Assembly (NCBI GenBank): GCA_028283605.1
Contig: JAPWKH010000014.1
Span: 62,001 to 126,000, forward strand
Source of the DNA: Arachidicoccus sp.
GTDB lineage: Bacteria > Bacteroidota > Bacteroidia > Chitinophagales > Chitinophagaceae
Direction: 5' to 3'
DNA: 64,000 bases
In this document: in pieces, positions 44,066 through 52,870 of the stretch
How positions within the stretch are numbered: position 1 is the first letter of the stretch
Layout of the letters: every line of letters begins with the position of its first letter
Position numbers and translations under genes: made by a program
Notes under the pieces: model-generated
What the model was told of the DNA's origin: nothing
Seen by the model: the letters and a program-made list of their open reading frames with translations, nothing else
Database searches by the model: none

Positions 44066-45526
44066 ATGATTCGTAAAAATATATACAATTGGCACAGGAA
44101 ACTCAGCATTATCATTGCTTTTCCTGTATTGATTTGGGCAATAAGCGGTTTCATTCATCCTATAATGACGAATATAAGACCACACATTGCAACACAACAA
44201 CAGCCGCAAACCATCATTGACACTTCTTTGCTGAAAGTTCCGTTGGACGTGGCTTTGAAAGAAAATAGCATTGATGTTTTTTATAATTGCAGGATAATAG
44301 AATTGAATAATCATTTGTATTATCAAATAAAAAAGAGCGTAAATGCAATACCGGTTTATTTTTCAACTTTAGACGGAAAACAATTACAAAACGGAGATAC
44401 ATTATATGCAATTTATCTTGCAAATCATTTTGCTTCGGATAAAAAATTAGATGTAGAATCTATCAGCTATATAACTGATTTTACGGATGATTATAATAAT
44501 ATCAACAAATTGTTGCCCGTGTATCGCGTTTGTTTCAAACGTAAAGATGGAATATCTATTTATGTGGATACGCAGCAAAGTCGTTTTTCTTTTGCAACAA
44601 ATAACACACGAAGTATTTTGACAAGAGCGTTTACATTGTTGCATACATGGTCGTGGCTTGGCAATTTGACTTTGCTGAAAATAATCATCATGACGTTGCT
44701 GATGCTATTCACATTTATAAACGGCGTCGTTGGCTTGTATATTTTCTTCACAACGAAATCGAAAAATAAGAAAGATAATAAATTGCTGAAACGCAGGCGC
44801 AATCATCGTTTTACGGCTGTGTTCGCATCTTTGTTTATCTTATTTTTTTCATTCAGTGGATGTGTGCATACACTTGCAAAATTGAGAAAAGATGACCGTG
44901 GAAAAGTAATTGCTTCGCAAAACATTTCACGAAATGAAGGCAGTGTTGATATAAAGAAAATTCAGCAGTTAATCAATCTGCCTATTCATGATATATCTTT
45001 TGTAAAAATGAATGGACAAGCATATCTGCGCGTTGCGATTGTAAATAATGATAAAAGCAACGGCAATGATTTGATGAAGCAAATGCGGGAAGATGCGCCG
45101 AAAATATTTTTTATTGATTTATCAACTTATTCCATACTGCAAAACGGCGAAGAAATATATGCCGGTTATTTGGCGAATAATTATTTGCATCAAAATATTC
45201 AATCGTCTGAAACAGTTGAAATCACTGCATTTGACGATGATTACGATTTTGCAGATAAAGTATTGCCTGTATGGAAAATTAAAAATAACTCCGCAACGCT
45301 GTATGTGGAAACATCCACAGCAAAGCTGCGTAAAGCATCATCTGCCATCGGAAAATTCGACGATTATTCTTTTGCATTTTTTCATAAGCATGAGTTTATG
45401 ATGTTTGCAGGCAAGTCCGCAAAAGATATTAGTACCATGTTTTGGGTCGCAGCACAAATAGTGATGATTGTTTTCGGGTTGGTGCTTTATTTCAACAGGA
45501 AGAAAAAATCTTCCGTTAAAAAATAA
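44066..45526 (+). CDS. PepSY-domain inner-membrane protein
   Basis: A 486-aa membrane protein of the PepSY-TM family, linked to siderophore reduction or metal release. The first helix WHRKLSIIIAFPVLIWAISGFIHP (about residues 9-32) includes the usual His-Arg-Lys start. A periplasmic PepSY part follows (about 50-170), then helices near 200-230 and 250-275, a second PepSY-like part (about 290-420) and a final helix WVAAQIVMIVFGLVLYF. Histidines in helices could bind heme. It lies between two TonB receptors and probably serves one or both. Confidence 0.85.
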   Translation: MIRKNIYNWHRKLSIIIAFPVLIWAISGFIHPIMTNIRPHIATQQQPQTIIDTSLLKVPLDVALKENSIDVFYNCRIIELNNHLYYQIKKSVNAIPVYFSTLDGKQLQNGDTLYAIYLANHFASDKKLDVESISYITDFTDDYNNINKLLPVYRVCFKRKDGISIYVDTQQSRFSFATNNTRSILTRAFTLLHTWSWLGNLTLLKIIIMTLLMLFTFINGVVGLYIFFTTKSKNKKDNKLLKRRRNHRFTAVFASLFILFFSFSGCVHTLAKLRKDDRGKVIASQNISRNEGSVDIKKIQQLINLPIHDISFVKMNGQAYLRVAIVNNDKSNGNDLMKQMREDAPKIFFIDLSTYSILQNGEEIYAGYLANNYLHQNIQSSETVEITAFDDDYDFADKVLPVWKIKNNSATLYVETSTAKLRKASSAIGKFDDYSFAFFHKHEFMMFAGKSAKDISTMFWVAAQIVMIVFGLVLYFNRKKKSSVKK

Positions 45527-45533
45527 AAACAGT

Positions 45534-47861
45534 ATGGAAAAAATATTTTGTTTAATTATCATTTTATATTCTGTTATCAACCTTCATGCGCAAAATCTGA
45601 AAGGTATTGTGAAAACAAAAAGTGGAGTGCCGATTGAAGGAGCAACTATAAATATTCTAAATACAGACAGGAGTGTGATTGCAGATAAAGAAGGCAAGTT
45701 CACAATTACAAAAATTTCGGCAGGCAATTATCAGTTAAGCATCAACAGTGTAGGTTATGCGTCGCAAATAAAAGAAGTGAAAGTTACTGAAGGCAGTACC
45801 TCTGTCATAAACATTGTATTGACAGAGCAGGGAAAACAATTGGATGAAGTTGTTGTTAGCAGCGATAAAACAGAAACCGATTTGCAACAAACACCGCTGG
45901 CCGTATCATCTTTAAGCGGAAAAAAGCTAAACGATTACAGGGCCTGGAATATTACCGATTTAACGGCATTAGCACCCAGTGTCTTTGTGGTGGAACACGG
46001 TAACAGTTCCGGCTCAAACTTTTTTAATATCCGCGGCACCATGGGCTTTAGTACCGAGCAGTCGGTAGCAACGTATGTTGACGGCGTTTACCAGTTCGAT
46101 TTTTATTCCGCGCCCATTAATTTTAATAATATTGAACGCATAGAAATCTTACGAGGTCCACAAGGTACTTTATACGGAAGAAATGCATTCAGCGGTGTGG
46201 TAAACATTATTACAAAAAAGCCGACCAACGACACGCACGGGTTTGCTGAAATTGATTTAGGCAACTATGGCCAGCAACGGTATACGGTAGGTGTGAATGC
46301 GCCCATCATAAAAAATAAGCTCTTCTTCGATGTATCGGGACAATACAATGGAAGAGGCAGCGTGTACAGCAATCCGACATTAAGTACAAAACATTTCGAT
46401 GGACGCAAGGATTTTAATGTGACCGGCAACTTAAGGTATTTAATAAGCGATAAATGGCAAATCAATGTAAATGCAAAAACAGAGAACGACAACGATAAAG
46501 GCGCTTATCCCTGGGCTGCCAGCGATAGCGCTGCACGCAATCATCCATATCAGGAGTTTGGTAATTGGAACAATACAGAAAGAAGAAGTAATACAAATGT
46601 GTCAGTCGCTGTTAATTACTACGGCAAGCATTTTAATTTTACTTCCATTACCGCCGGCGTTGATTATCATATTTGGATACCGGGCCGAGTGGATTACGAT
46701 TTCACGCCACTCAACCTCTTAAGCGTCAGTAATGCAACAAGATCGAATGAGCTTACACAAGAGTTTCGTTTTTCTTCGCCGGCAAACGCAGGCAGGCTGA
46801 AATGGACTGGCGGCTCGTATCTTTTCGCGGAAAAAATAAAAACGAATGCCATTACTTATTACGACCAAGATTATGCGGCGATTGATACAGCAGCACCTTA
46901 CAGTACAATAACAAAGGATACTCTAAGGAATCGAGGCATCGCGTTGTACGGTCAGGCAACCTACAGTCTTACTTCAAAGCTGGATATCACAGCAGGCGCA
47001 CGATATGATTTGGAAAGAAAAGAAATAACCGAAAGCAATGATTTCGATAAGGACAATATGATAACGCCGCTAACTGATACAAAAACGGACGGCAAAACGT
47101 TTCATGCCTTCACACCAAAGTTGACACTAAGTTATAAGCTTACAGATAATTCACTTATATATGCTTCTTATGCAAAAGGTTTCCGTATAGGCGGTTTCAA
47201 CGTTGCCGCAACCGACGACAACAGAGCATATAAGCCCGAAAAATCAGATAACTATGAGACAGCCATAAAAAATAATTTGTTTCAGGACAGATTGAAGTTG
47301 AACCTCACAGTTTTTTATCTGCAACAGAAAGACCAGCAGGTTAGCACTTCAACGGACGGCGTCAATGCCCTGACACTTAATGTGGGCGACATGAATAATC
47401 TCGGCCTGGAAACAGAAATAGCCGCGATACCGGTTAAGAATTTTTCGATAGAATGGAACGCTGCCTGGTCTCATGCAAAATATGCCAAATTGGATCTGTA
47501 TGATTACACTACTTCATCAACCGTAAATTACAAAGGCAATCATCCTATCAATAATCCTGATTTTTCGAGCATGGTTGCCGGGCAATATAATTATCCGTTA
47601 TCAAACAGCAAACAAAATATTGCTGCATTCGCAAGGCTTGAATACAGGTATATCGGCAGGTATTATCTTGATTTTGTCAACTCAGACAGCCAAAGCGGTT
47701 ATGGTTTAATCAACGCAAGGGCAGGCATTACTGCAAAGAATTTTGAGATAGCCGTTTGGGGAAGAAACATCAATGATGCCCGTTATATAGCATATGGCTA
47801 TGGTGCCTATATATTAGGAAGCCCAAAAATGTGGGGTATTACCTTAACCGGAAAATTTTAG
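45534..47861 (+). CDS. TonB-dependent receptor, second of the cluster
   Basis: Start at ATG 45534, giving the signal MEKIFCLIIILYSVINLHAQ, 7 bp after the PepSY stop; the longer frame from 45468 would overlap that gene. A CarboxypepD_reg-like domain (LKGIVKTKSGVPIEGATINI) and the plug (QLDEVVVSSDKTETDLQQTPLAVSSL; then IERIEILRGPQGTLYGRNAFSGVVNIIT) precede a 22-strand barrel. SLIYASYAKGFRIGGFN and the end GITLTGKF are typical. It resembles the FecA/pyoverdine-like group of siderophore receptors. The plug differs clearly from the first receptor, so they probably take different ligands. Confidence 0.9.
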   Translation: MEKIFCLIIILYSVINLHAQNLKGIVKTKSGVPIEGATINILNTDRSVIADKEGKFTITKISAGNYQLSINSVGYASQIKEVKVTEGSTSVINIVLTEQGKQLDEVVVSSDKTETDLQQTPLAVSSLSGKKLNDYRAWNITDLTALAPSVFVVEHGNSSGSNFFNIRGTMGFSTEQSVATYVDGVYQFDFYSAPINFNNIERIEILRGPQGTLYGRNAFSGVVNIITKKPTNDTHGFAEIDLGNYGQQRYTVGVNAPIIKNKLFFDVSGQYNGRGSVYSNPTLSTKHFDGRKDFNVTGNLRYLISDKWQINVNAKTENDNDKGAYPWAASDSAARNHPYQEFGNWNNTERRSNTNVSVAVNYYGKHFNFTSITAGVDYHIWIPGRVDYDFTPLNLLSVSNATRSNELTQEFRFSSPANAGRLKWTGGSYLFAEKIKTNAITYYDQDYAAIDTAAPYSTITKDTLRNRGIALYGQATYSLTSKLDITAGARYDLERKEITESNDFDKDNMITPLTDTKTDGKTFHAFTPKLTLSYKLTDNSLIYASYAKGFRIGGFNVAATDDNRAYKPEKSDNYETAIKNNLFQDRLKLNLTVFYLQQKDQQVSTSTDGVNALTLNVGDMNNLGLETEIAAIPVKNFSIEWNAAWSHAKYAKLDLYDYTTSSTVNYKGNHPINNPDFSSMVAGQYNYPLSNSKQNIAAFARLEYRYIGRYYLDFVNSDSQSGYGLINARAGITAKNFEIAVWGRNINDARYIAYGYGAYILGSPKMWGITLTGKF

Positions 47862-47881
47862 CTCATCATAAAAAAATAAAA

Positions 47882-48739
47882 ATGAAAAATTTAATAATGA
47901 TCTTACTTTGTTGCTCAAGCCTCATAGCAGTAGCACAACAAAAAACAGACAAGAAAATAAAAGTCGCAATAGTCGCATATCCGGGTATGGAGTTGATCGA
48001 TTATTCCGGACCGACAGATGTATTTGGAATGGCTTCAGAAATAACGGAAGGGCAATATTCCGTCTATACTGTTGCCGAAAATCCACAGCCCGTAAAAACA
48101 GTAAACACACACACCACAATATTGCCGGATTATAGTTTCTACAATATGCCAAAACCCGATATATTGGTTATTCCCGGCGGCGATATAAAAAACATTGACA
48201 GTCTTATCAGCGATAAAAGAATTTTATCATTGATTAAAAAATACAATGCAGATAGCAGCGTTAAAATAATGAGCGTATGCACAGGCGCGTATTTGCTTGC
48301 TGCTACAGGATTGCTGAACAATAAAAGAGCTACCACACATTTTTTTGTAACGGACGATTTTGCAGAAAGATTTCCGTCGGTAACTTTGGTAAAAAATGTG
48401 CGTTATGTGGATGAAGGGAATATTATCACTTCGTCGGGTGTTACATCGGGAATAGACGCTGCATTGCATGTTGTAAAAGAGAACAGTGGTGAATATGTTG
48501 CAGATATAGTAGCACGAGCTCTTCAATATACGCCCCACGAAAAAGAAGCATGGCCGCAACCTTTAAAGAAAATGCATTACAAGGATTCTTCTGTTACAAA
48601 AAATGTATGTGCCGTATGTGGTATGAAAGCTAACGGTAAAATAGAAACCGAATATAAAGGCAAGACATATTATTTCTGTTCGGATCAATGCAAAAATATA
48701 TTTCTGAGAAATCCGGATGAATATGTCAGTTTAAAATAA
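47882..48739 (+). CDS. Periplasmic DJ-1/PfpI (isonitrile-hydratase-like) protein fused to a YHS domain
   Basis: A 285-aa protein starting at ATG 47882, with signal MKNLIMILLCCSSLIAVAQ. Residues about 26-225 are a DJ-1/PfpI domain: VAIVAYPGMELIDYSGPTDVF, DILVIPGG and the nucleophile elbow SVCTGAYLLA (Cys133), then KRATTHFFVTDDFAE. This form is closest to isonitrile hydratase and the N-domain of GlxA-type regulators. Residues about 240-285 are a YHS domain (CAVCGMKANGKIETEYKGKTYYFCSDQC), a metal-binding module common in copper proteins. Export of such a fusion is unusual. Encoded 20 bp after the second receptor. Confidence 0.82.
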   Translation: MKNLIMILLCCSSLIAVAQQKTDKKIKVAIVAYPGMELIDYSGPTDVFGMASEITEGQYSVYTVAENPQPVKTVNTHTTILPDYSFYNMPKPDILVIPGGDIKNIDSLISDKRILSLIKKYNADSSVKIMSVCTGAYLLAATGLLNNKRATTHFFVTDDFAERFPSVTLVKNVRYVDEGNIITSSGVTSGIDAALHVVKENSGEYVADIVARALQYTPHEKEAWPQPLKKMHYKDSSVTKNVCAVCGMKANGKIETEYKGKTYYFCSDQCKNIFLRNPDEYVSLK

Positions 48740-48769
48740 AAGTTCACTTTTTCATTAAAACAAAAACAA

Positions 48770-49078
48770 ATGAAAAAATTCATATTAATTTCCACAATTG
48801 CTGCATGTCTGATGATGGTATTTTCCTGTGGCAATCATGATAATACACCCACAACAAAAATCGATTCCACAAAACCAAAGACGGTTTCCATGACCGGCGA
48901 TACTTCCAAGTTCACTTTAAGCATGATGGTTAATAAAAAAGATTTTGTATGCCGAATGCCGTTAACGGCGGGCATTGGCGATACGGTGCATTACAAAGGA
49001 AAAGTTTATGGCTTTTGTTCCAAAGGTTGCAAAGAATCTTTTTTGCAAGACCCGAAAAGCTATTTGGCGGAAAAGTAA
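48770..49078 (+). CDS. YHS-domain lipoprotein
   Basis: A 102-aa lipoprotein with lipobox MVFSC (Cys20), a short Thr/Lys-rich linker and a C-terminal YHS domain: KKDFVCRMPLTAGIGDTVHYKGKVYGFCSKGCKESFLQDPKSYL (about residues 56-99). The first cysteine pair of the usual CxxCGM is reduced to CRM, while the FCSKGC pair is intact. It probably binds a metal ion in the periplasm. It is the last gene of the receptor cluster (30 bp after the DJ-1/YHS gene) and carries the same domain. Confidence 0.85.
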   Translation: MKKFILISTIAACLMMVFSCGNHDNTPTTKIDSTKPKTVSMTGDTSKFTLSMMVNKKDFVCRMPLTAGIGDTVHYKGKVYGFCSKGCKESFLQDPKSYLAEK

Positions 49079-49091
49079 TGGATCATGTTCT

Positions 49092-49155
49092 GCATCGTGA
49101 GTCGTTAAATGTGAGTTGTGAATTTCTCATAATTGACGGCTCACGATTCACGTTA
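49092..49155. repeat. Imperfect inverted repeat between convergent genes
   Basis: CATCGTGAGTCGT near 49095 and ACGGCTCACGATTCACG near 49137-49153 are imperfectly complementary and bracket an AT-rich centre. Similar GTGAGTCGTGA-type texts are frequent between Bacteroidota genes (from memory). It may act as a terminator for both flanking genes. Confidence 0.4.
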
Positions 49156-50199
49156 TTTAATCCTTATTCTTGGATCTATAACGCCATAAAGTACATCGGC
49201 AAGAATATTAACAGCTACAAAAAATGCAGCCGTAACTATTACGCTGCCCATTACTACGGGAAAGTCAAGTTCGGATAAAGCATCAACAGTTGTTTTACCA
49301 ATGCCTTTCCAGTTAAATATATATTCAACAAAAAATGCACCTGCAAGCAATTCGGCAAACCAGCCTGTAACGGCCGTCATTACAGGGTTTAATGCATTTG
49401 GCAATGCATGTTTACGGACAACTGCGTCTTTGCTTAATCCTTTCGCAAAGGCAGTTCGTATATAATCTTTATTCATCACATCGAGCATAGCGCTGCGTGT
49501 AAGTTGCACTATAATTGCCAAAGGTCTTATGCCTAAAGTGACCGCAGGTAGAAGGAGATTTTGCAACGCCAAATGCTTGCCTTTAATGGCATCGTATTCG
49601 TACAAACTTCCTGTCATATATAAACCTGTAAATTGATGTAATATAAAACCGAAAACATACGCAATAATAATTCCTATGAAAAAAGATGGCGCTGAAATGC
49701 CTAACACACTTACGAAAACTGCACTGCTATCCAGCCAAGTATTTTGCTTGACTGCAGATAAAATGCCTAAAGGTATGCCTGCTAAAATTGCGAATATAAT
49801 TGCGGAAAATGCAAGTATGATAGTGCCCGGCAAAGCATCCGCCAATATTTCGGACACCTGTTGCTTTGTTTGGTAAGAACGCCGCAGGTAAGGAATTTTA
49901 AAGCCCAATTTTTCTTTACCTCCGAAGAAAAAACCCTTGAGTTGTTTAGCCTGAATTTCTTGTTGGGTATTAATAGAAACAGGCGATACATCATTAAGGT
50001 ATAAAATAAATTGTTTCCATTTTGGCTGATCCAAGGCGAGTTCTTTACGTACATTTTCTATGGTTGTACTGTCGCCGCTTTGTCCTAAAACTAATCGTGC
50101 GGGATCGCCGAAACCTTGAAATAAAAAGAACACGACGATTACTACACCTATTAAAACAAGTACGCCGTATGCAATTCTTTTTATAAGAAAATTCAGCAT
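49153..50199 (-). CDS. Orphan Opp/Dpp-type ABC transporter permease
   Basis: A 348-aa inner-membrane permease of the DppB/OppB family for peptides or nickel. The N-terminal helix MLNFLIKRIAYGVLVLIGVVIVVFFLFQ is typical, followed by GDPARLVLGQ. A longer than usual cytoplasmic or periplasmic insert runs to about residue 115. The BPD_transp_1 core has ALPGTIILAFSAIIFAILAGIPLGILSA and the EAA loop RTAFAKGLSKDAVVRKHALPNALNPV. No OppC, ATPase or binding-protein gene is adjacent, so partners lie elsewhere, as is common in this phylum. Confidence 0.9.
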   Translation of the reverse strand: MLNFLIKRIAYGVLVLIGVVIVVFFLFQGFGDPARLVLGQSGDSTTIENVRKELALDQPKWKQFILYLNDVSPVSINTQQEIQAKQLKGFFFGGKEKLGFKIPYLRRSYQTKQQVSEILADALPGTIILAFSAIIFAILAGIPLGILSAVKQNTWLDSSAVFVSVLGISAPSFFIGIIIAYVFGFILHQFTGLYMTGSLYEYDAIKGKHLALQNLLLPAVTLGIRPLAIIVQLTRSAMLDVMNKDYIRTAFAKGLSKDAVVRKHALPNALNPVMTAVTGWFAELLAGAFFVEYIFNWKGIGKTTVDALSELDFPVVMGSVIVTAAFFVAVNILADVLYGVIDPRIRIK

Positions 50200-50216
50200 T
50201 GTAAATTGTTTACAAT
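50198..50216. promoter_or_regulatory. Palindrome at the start of the permease gene
   Basis: ATTGTAAA-TTG-TTTACAAT, 8-bp perfect arms, overlaps the permease start codon (cat at 50197-50199 on the plus strand). It could be an operator or an mRNA hairpin blocking initiation. AT-rich, so chance is possible. Confidence 0.35.
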
Positions 50217-50330
50217 TTAAAGATATATTGTTTTACCTAAAGTTGCATGGGAAAGCAATGATGTATGTGATGTTTAATAGAATTAATAACAACTAAAAAA
50301 TTGTAATAATTGTTCGACATAAAACAAACA

Positions 50331-50363
50331 TTTGTATATTTATCGCATTTAATCATAAATTTA
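50331..50363 (+). promoter_or_regulatory. Probable promoter of the symporter operon
   Basis: TTTG at 50331-50334 and TAAATTTA at 50356-50363 (seven of eight to TANNTTTG), with a 21-bp spacer, end 17 bp before the symporter ATG. Confidence 0.4.
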
Positions 50364-50380
50364 TTCAATCACATTTACAC

Positions 50381-52081
50381 ATGTCTGACAGTTTAATCGG
50401 TGTTGATTACTTCATCATTTTAGCCTATTTCATACTCATATCTCTTTATGGTTATTGGGTATACAATAAAAGAAAAAATAAAAATTTAAGTAGCCATGAT
50501 TATTTTTTAGCCGAAGGTTCACTTACATGGTGGGCAATCGGTGCATCAATTATCGCTTCTAATATTTCTGCGGAACAATTTATAGGAATGAGTGGTGACG
50601 GATTTTTTGTTGGGATAGCCATTGGCGTTTATGAATGGGTAGGCGCTTTAACATTGATTATTATAGCCGTATGGTTTTTACCGATTTACCTTAAGAATAA
50701 AATCTTTACCATGCCGCAATTTCTGAAGCGGAGGTTTAATGATAAGGTGGCTTTGATTATGGCTGTGTTTTGGCTGCTGCTGTATGTGTTTGTAAATATT
50801 ACTTCTATTTTGTATTTAGGAGCAATAGCTATCAATACATTAGTCGGTGGTGCTTCCATGCATTTTATTATGGTTATTTTTACGGTCTGTTCCGTATTGA
50901 TTGCCTTAGGCGGCATGAAGGTAATTGGTTATACCGATGCTATACAGGTTGCCATTTTATTGATTGGCGGACTGGCAACTACCTATTTCGCATTGGAAGT
51001 AGTTAGTGCAAAATTCGGTTTTGGTAAAGATGTTTTAGCTGGCTTAAAAGCCATGATGACAGCAGCGCCTGATCACTTTCATCTGATATATAAAAAGCCG
51101 GATGCGACTTCTTCGCAACATTATATTGATCAATATTTAATCGTGCCGGGCATTCTTATGTACGTGGCTGGGCAATGGATAGTAAATCTGGAATATTTCG
51201 GGACGAACCAATACATCACGCAACGAGCATTGGGTGCAGATTTAACTACTGCAAGAAAAGGATTAATGTTTGCCGGAATATTAAAAATGATGATGCCTGT
51301 GGTAGTAATGCTTCCGGGAATTGCAGGTTATGTATTATATCAAAAAGGTTATTTGCCGCAAATGGGAACCGGCAATATAAAAGATATTAAGGATCATGCT
51401 TATCCTTCTGTATTGGGTTTTTTGCCAAACGGACTAAAAGGCTTATCGATAGCGGCATTGTCTGCAGCTATTATCGCATCGCTGGCGGGTAAGGCCAACA
51501 GCATTTCCACAATTTTTACATTGGATATTTATAAGCATTATTTCAATAAAGAAGCTGATGAAAAAAAGATGGTAAGAATCGGCAGAATAACTGTTATCAT
51601 AGCCATGATAATCGGATTGTTTTTTACCTGGGATGATGTATTGGGAATTGGAGGTACGGGAGGTTTCACATTTATACAAAAGTATTCAGGTTTTATAAGC
51701 CCCGGCGTATTAGCTGCATTTTTATTAGGCATGTTTTGGAAAAGAACTACCGGCACAGCAGCTATTGTAGGAATTGTAGGTGGTTTTATTTTATGTATAT
51801 TTTTCAATGAATTTGCACCGCAGGTGCTGGGGCATAATACATGGTTGTATACGGCTTATCCTACTGCATCGGGCCGTTGGGAAATTCCTTTTCTTATATG
51901 TATGGGATTAACATTCGGATTTACAGTGATATTAATGACCCTGTTAAGTTTATTGGGACCGAAGATCAACCCAAAATCTTTTGTAATAGACAGAAGTATG
52001 TATCGTGTGAATGGAAGTGTACTGGTAATGATCATAATTATTCTCATGATTTTTTCTGCTATTTATGTTAAGTTTTGGTAA
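50381..52081 (+). CDS. Sodium:solute symporter (SGLT-like sugar transporter)
   Basis: A sodium-driven importer of the SSS family, inner membrane, 566 aa with about 14 helices. Family parts: YWVYNKRKNKNLSSHDYFLAEGSLTWWAIGASIIASNISAEQFIGMSGDGF (about residues 25-75), LPIYLKNKIFTMPQFLKRRFN and SIAALSAAIIASLAGKANSISTIFTLDIYKHYF (sodium site, about 362-394). ASNISAEQFIGMSG is typical of the sugar (SGLT) branch. The next two genes, an AraR/NrtR-like Nudix regulator and an aldose epimerase, point to a pentose or hexose as substrate. Confidence 0.92.
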   Translation: MSDSLIGVDYFIILAYFILISLYGYWVYNKRKNKNLSSHDYFLAEGSLTWWAIGASIIASNISAEQFIGMSGDGFFVGIAIGVYEWVGALTLIIIAVWFLPIYLKNKIFTMPQFLKRRFNDKVALIMAVFWLLLYVFVNITSILYLGAIAINTLVGGASMHFIMVIFTVCSVLIALGGMKVIGYTDAIQVAILLIGGLATTYFALEVVSAKFGFGKDVLAGLKAMMTAAPDHFHLIYKKPDATSSQHYIDQYLIVPGILMYVAGQWIVNLEYFGTNQYITQRALGADLTTARKGLMFAGILKMMMPVVVMLPGIAGYVLYQKGYLPQMGTGNIKDIKDHAYPSVLGFLPNGLKGLSIAALSAAIIASLAGKANSISTIFTLDIYKHYFNKEADEKKMVRIGRITVIIAMIIGLFFTWDDVLGIGGTGGFTFIQKYSGFISPGVLAAFLLGMFWKRTTGTAAIVGIVGGFILCIFFNEFAPQVLGHNTWLYTAYPTASGRWEIPFLICMGLTFGFTVILMTLLSLLGPKINPKSFVIDRSMYRVNGSVLVMIIIILMIFSAIYVKFW

Positions 52082-52122
52082 GCAGATAAAATAAAATTAT
52101 TTTTTACATGTAATTTTTATTC

Positions 52123-52839
52123 ATGATTGCAAAAAGATATAAGGCTGCAAAATTGTTACTGGCCGTAGATTGTATAATCATAGGTTATGATGAAGACGAC
52201 GGCCTTAAAGTGCTTATAACGAAACGCGGATTTGAGCCGCACAAGGGAAGCCTGAGTTTAATGGGAGGCTTTGTGCAGGAAGATGAAAGTGTGGAAGACG
52301 CCGCAGCCCGTATATTGCACGATCTTACCGGACTGGAGGGCGTGTACATGGAACAGATGCATGTTTTCAGCAAACCGGACAGGGATTCTGAAGAACGAAC
52401 TGTTGTAGTTGCATTTTTCGCACTTATCGATATAAAAAAATATCAAAATCAAATGAGTACGGGATATCAGTCTAAATGGTTTCCCATCAATAATTATCCG
52501 GAGCTGATATTCGACCACGGAGAGATGGTAGAAATGGCTAAGGAAAGAGTTCAATATCGCGCTGCGCAACATCCGTTACTGCTTGAATTATTACCCGGTA
52601 AATTTACTATACCGCAAGTAATGAGATTGTATGAAGTATTGTATAATGTGAAATTTGATTTAGGAAATTTCAGTAGAAAAATAATATCCACCGGCCTGAT
52701 CATAAAACTGAATGAAAGAGATAAGGCTAACTCTAAAAAAGGGGCTTATTATTACAAAGTGGACGAAAAAAAATATCAGGAAGGCTTTAGAAGATTTTTA
52801 AATTTTGTGAACAAACCACAATTCAAAACAAAAAATTAA
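52123..52839 (+). CDS. Nudix-domain transcriptional regulator (NrtR/AraR type)
   Basis: A 238-aa regulator. The N-terminal Nudix fold (about 10-145) has GGFVQEDESVEDAAARILHDLTGL in place of a catalytic Nudix box: the REUxEE core reads RILHDL, so hydrolysis is unlikely. A C-terminal winged helix (about 165-230; IPQVMRLYEVLYNVKFDLGNFSRKI) would bind DNA. In Bacteroides such proteins (AraR) sense arabinose and repress sugar genes. Its position between a sugar symporter and an aldose epimerase fits. It probably controls this operon; no clear operator was seen. Confidence 0.87.
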   Translation: MIAKRYKAAKLLLAVDCIIIGYDEDDGLKVLITKRGFEPHKGSLSLMGGFVQEDESVEDAAARILHDLTGLEGVYMEQMHVFSKPDRDSEERTVVVAFFALIDIKKYQNQMSTGYQSKWFPINNYPELIFDHGEMVEMAKERVQYRAAQHPLLLELLPGKFTIPQVMRLYEVLYNVKFDLGNFSRKIISTGLIIKLNERDKANSKKGAYYYKVDEKKYQEGFRRFLNFVNKPQFKTKN

Positions 52840-52870
52840 CGGCTATTAAATAAACAATAAAAATTTAAAG

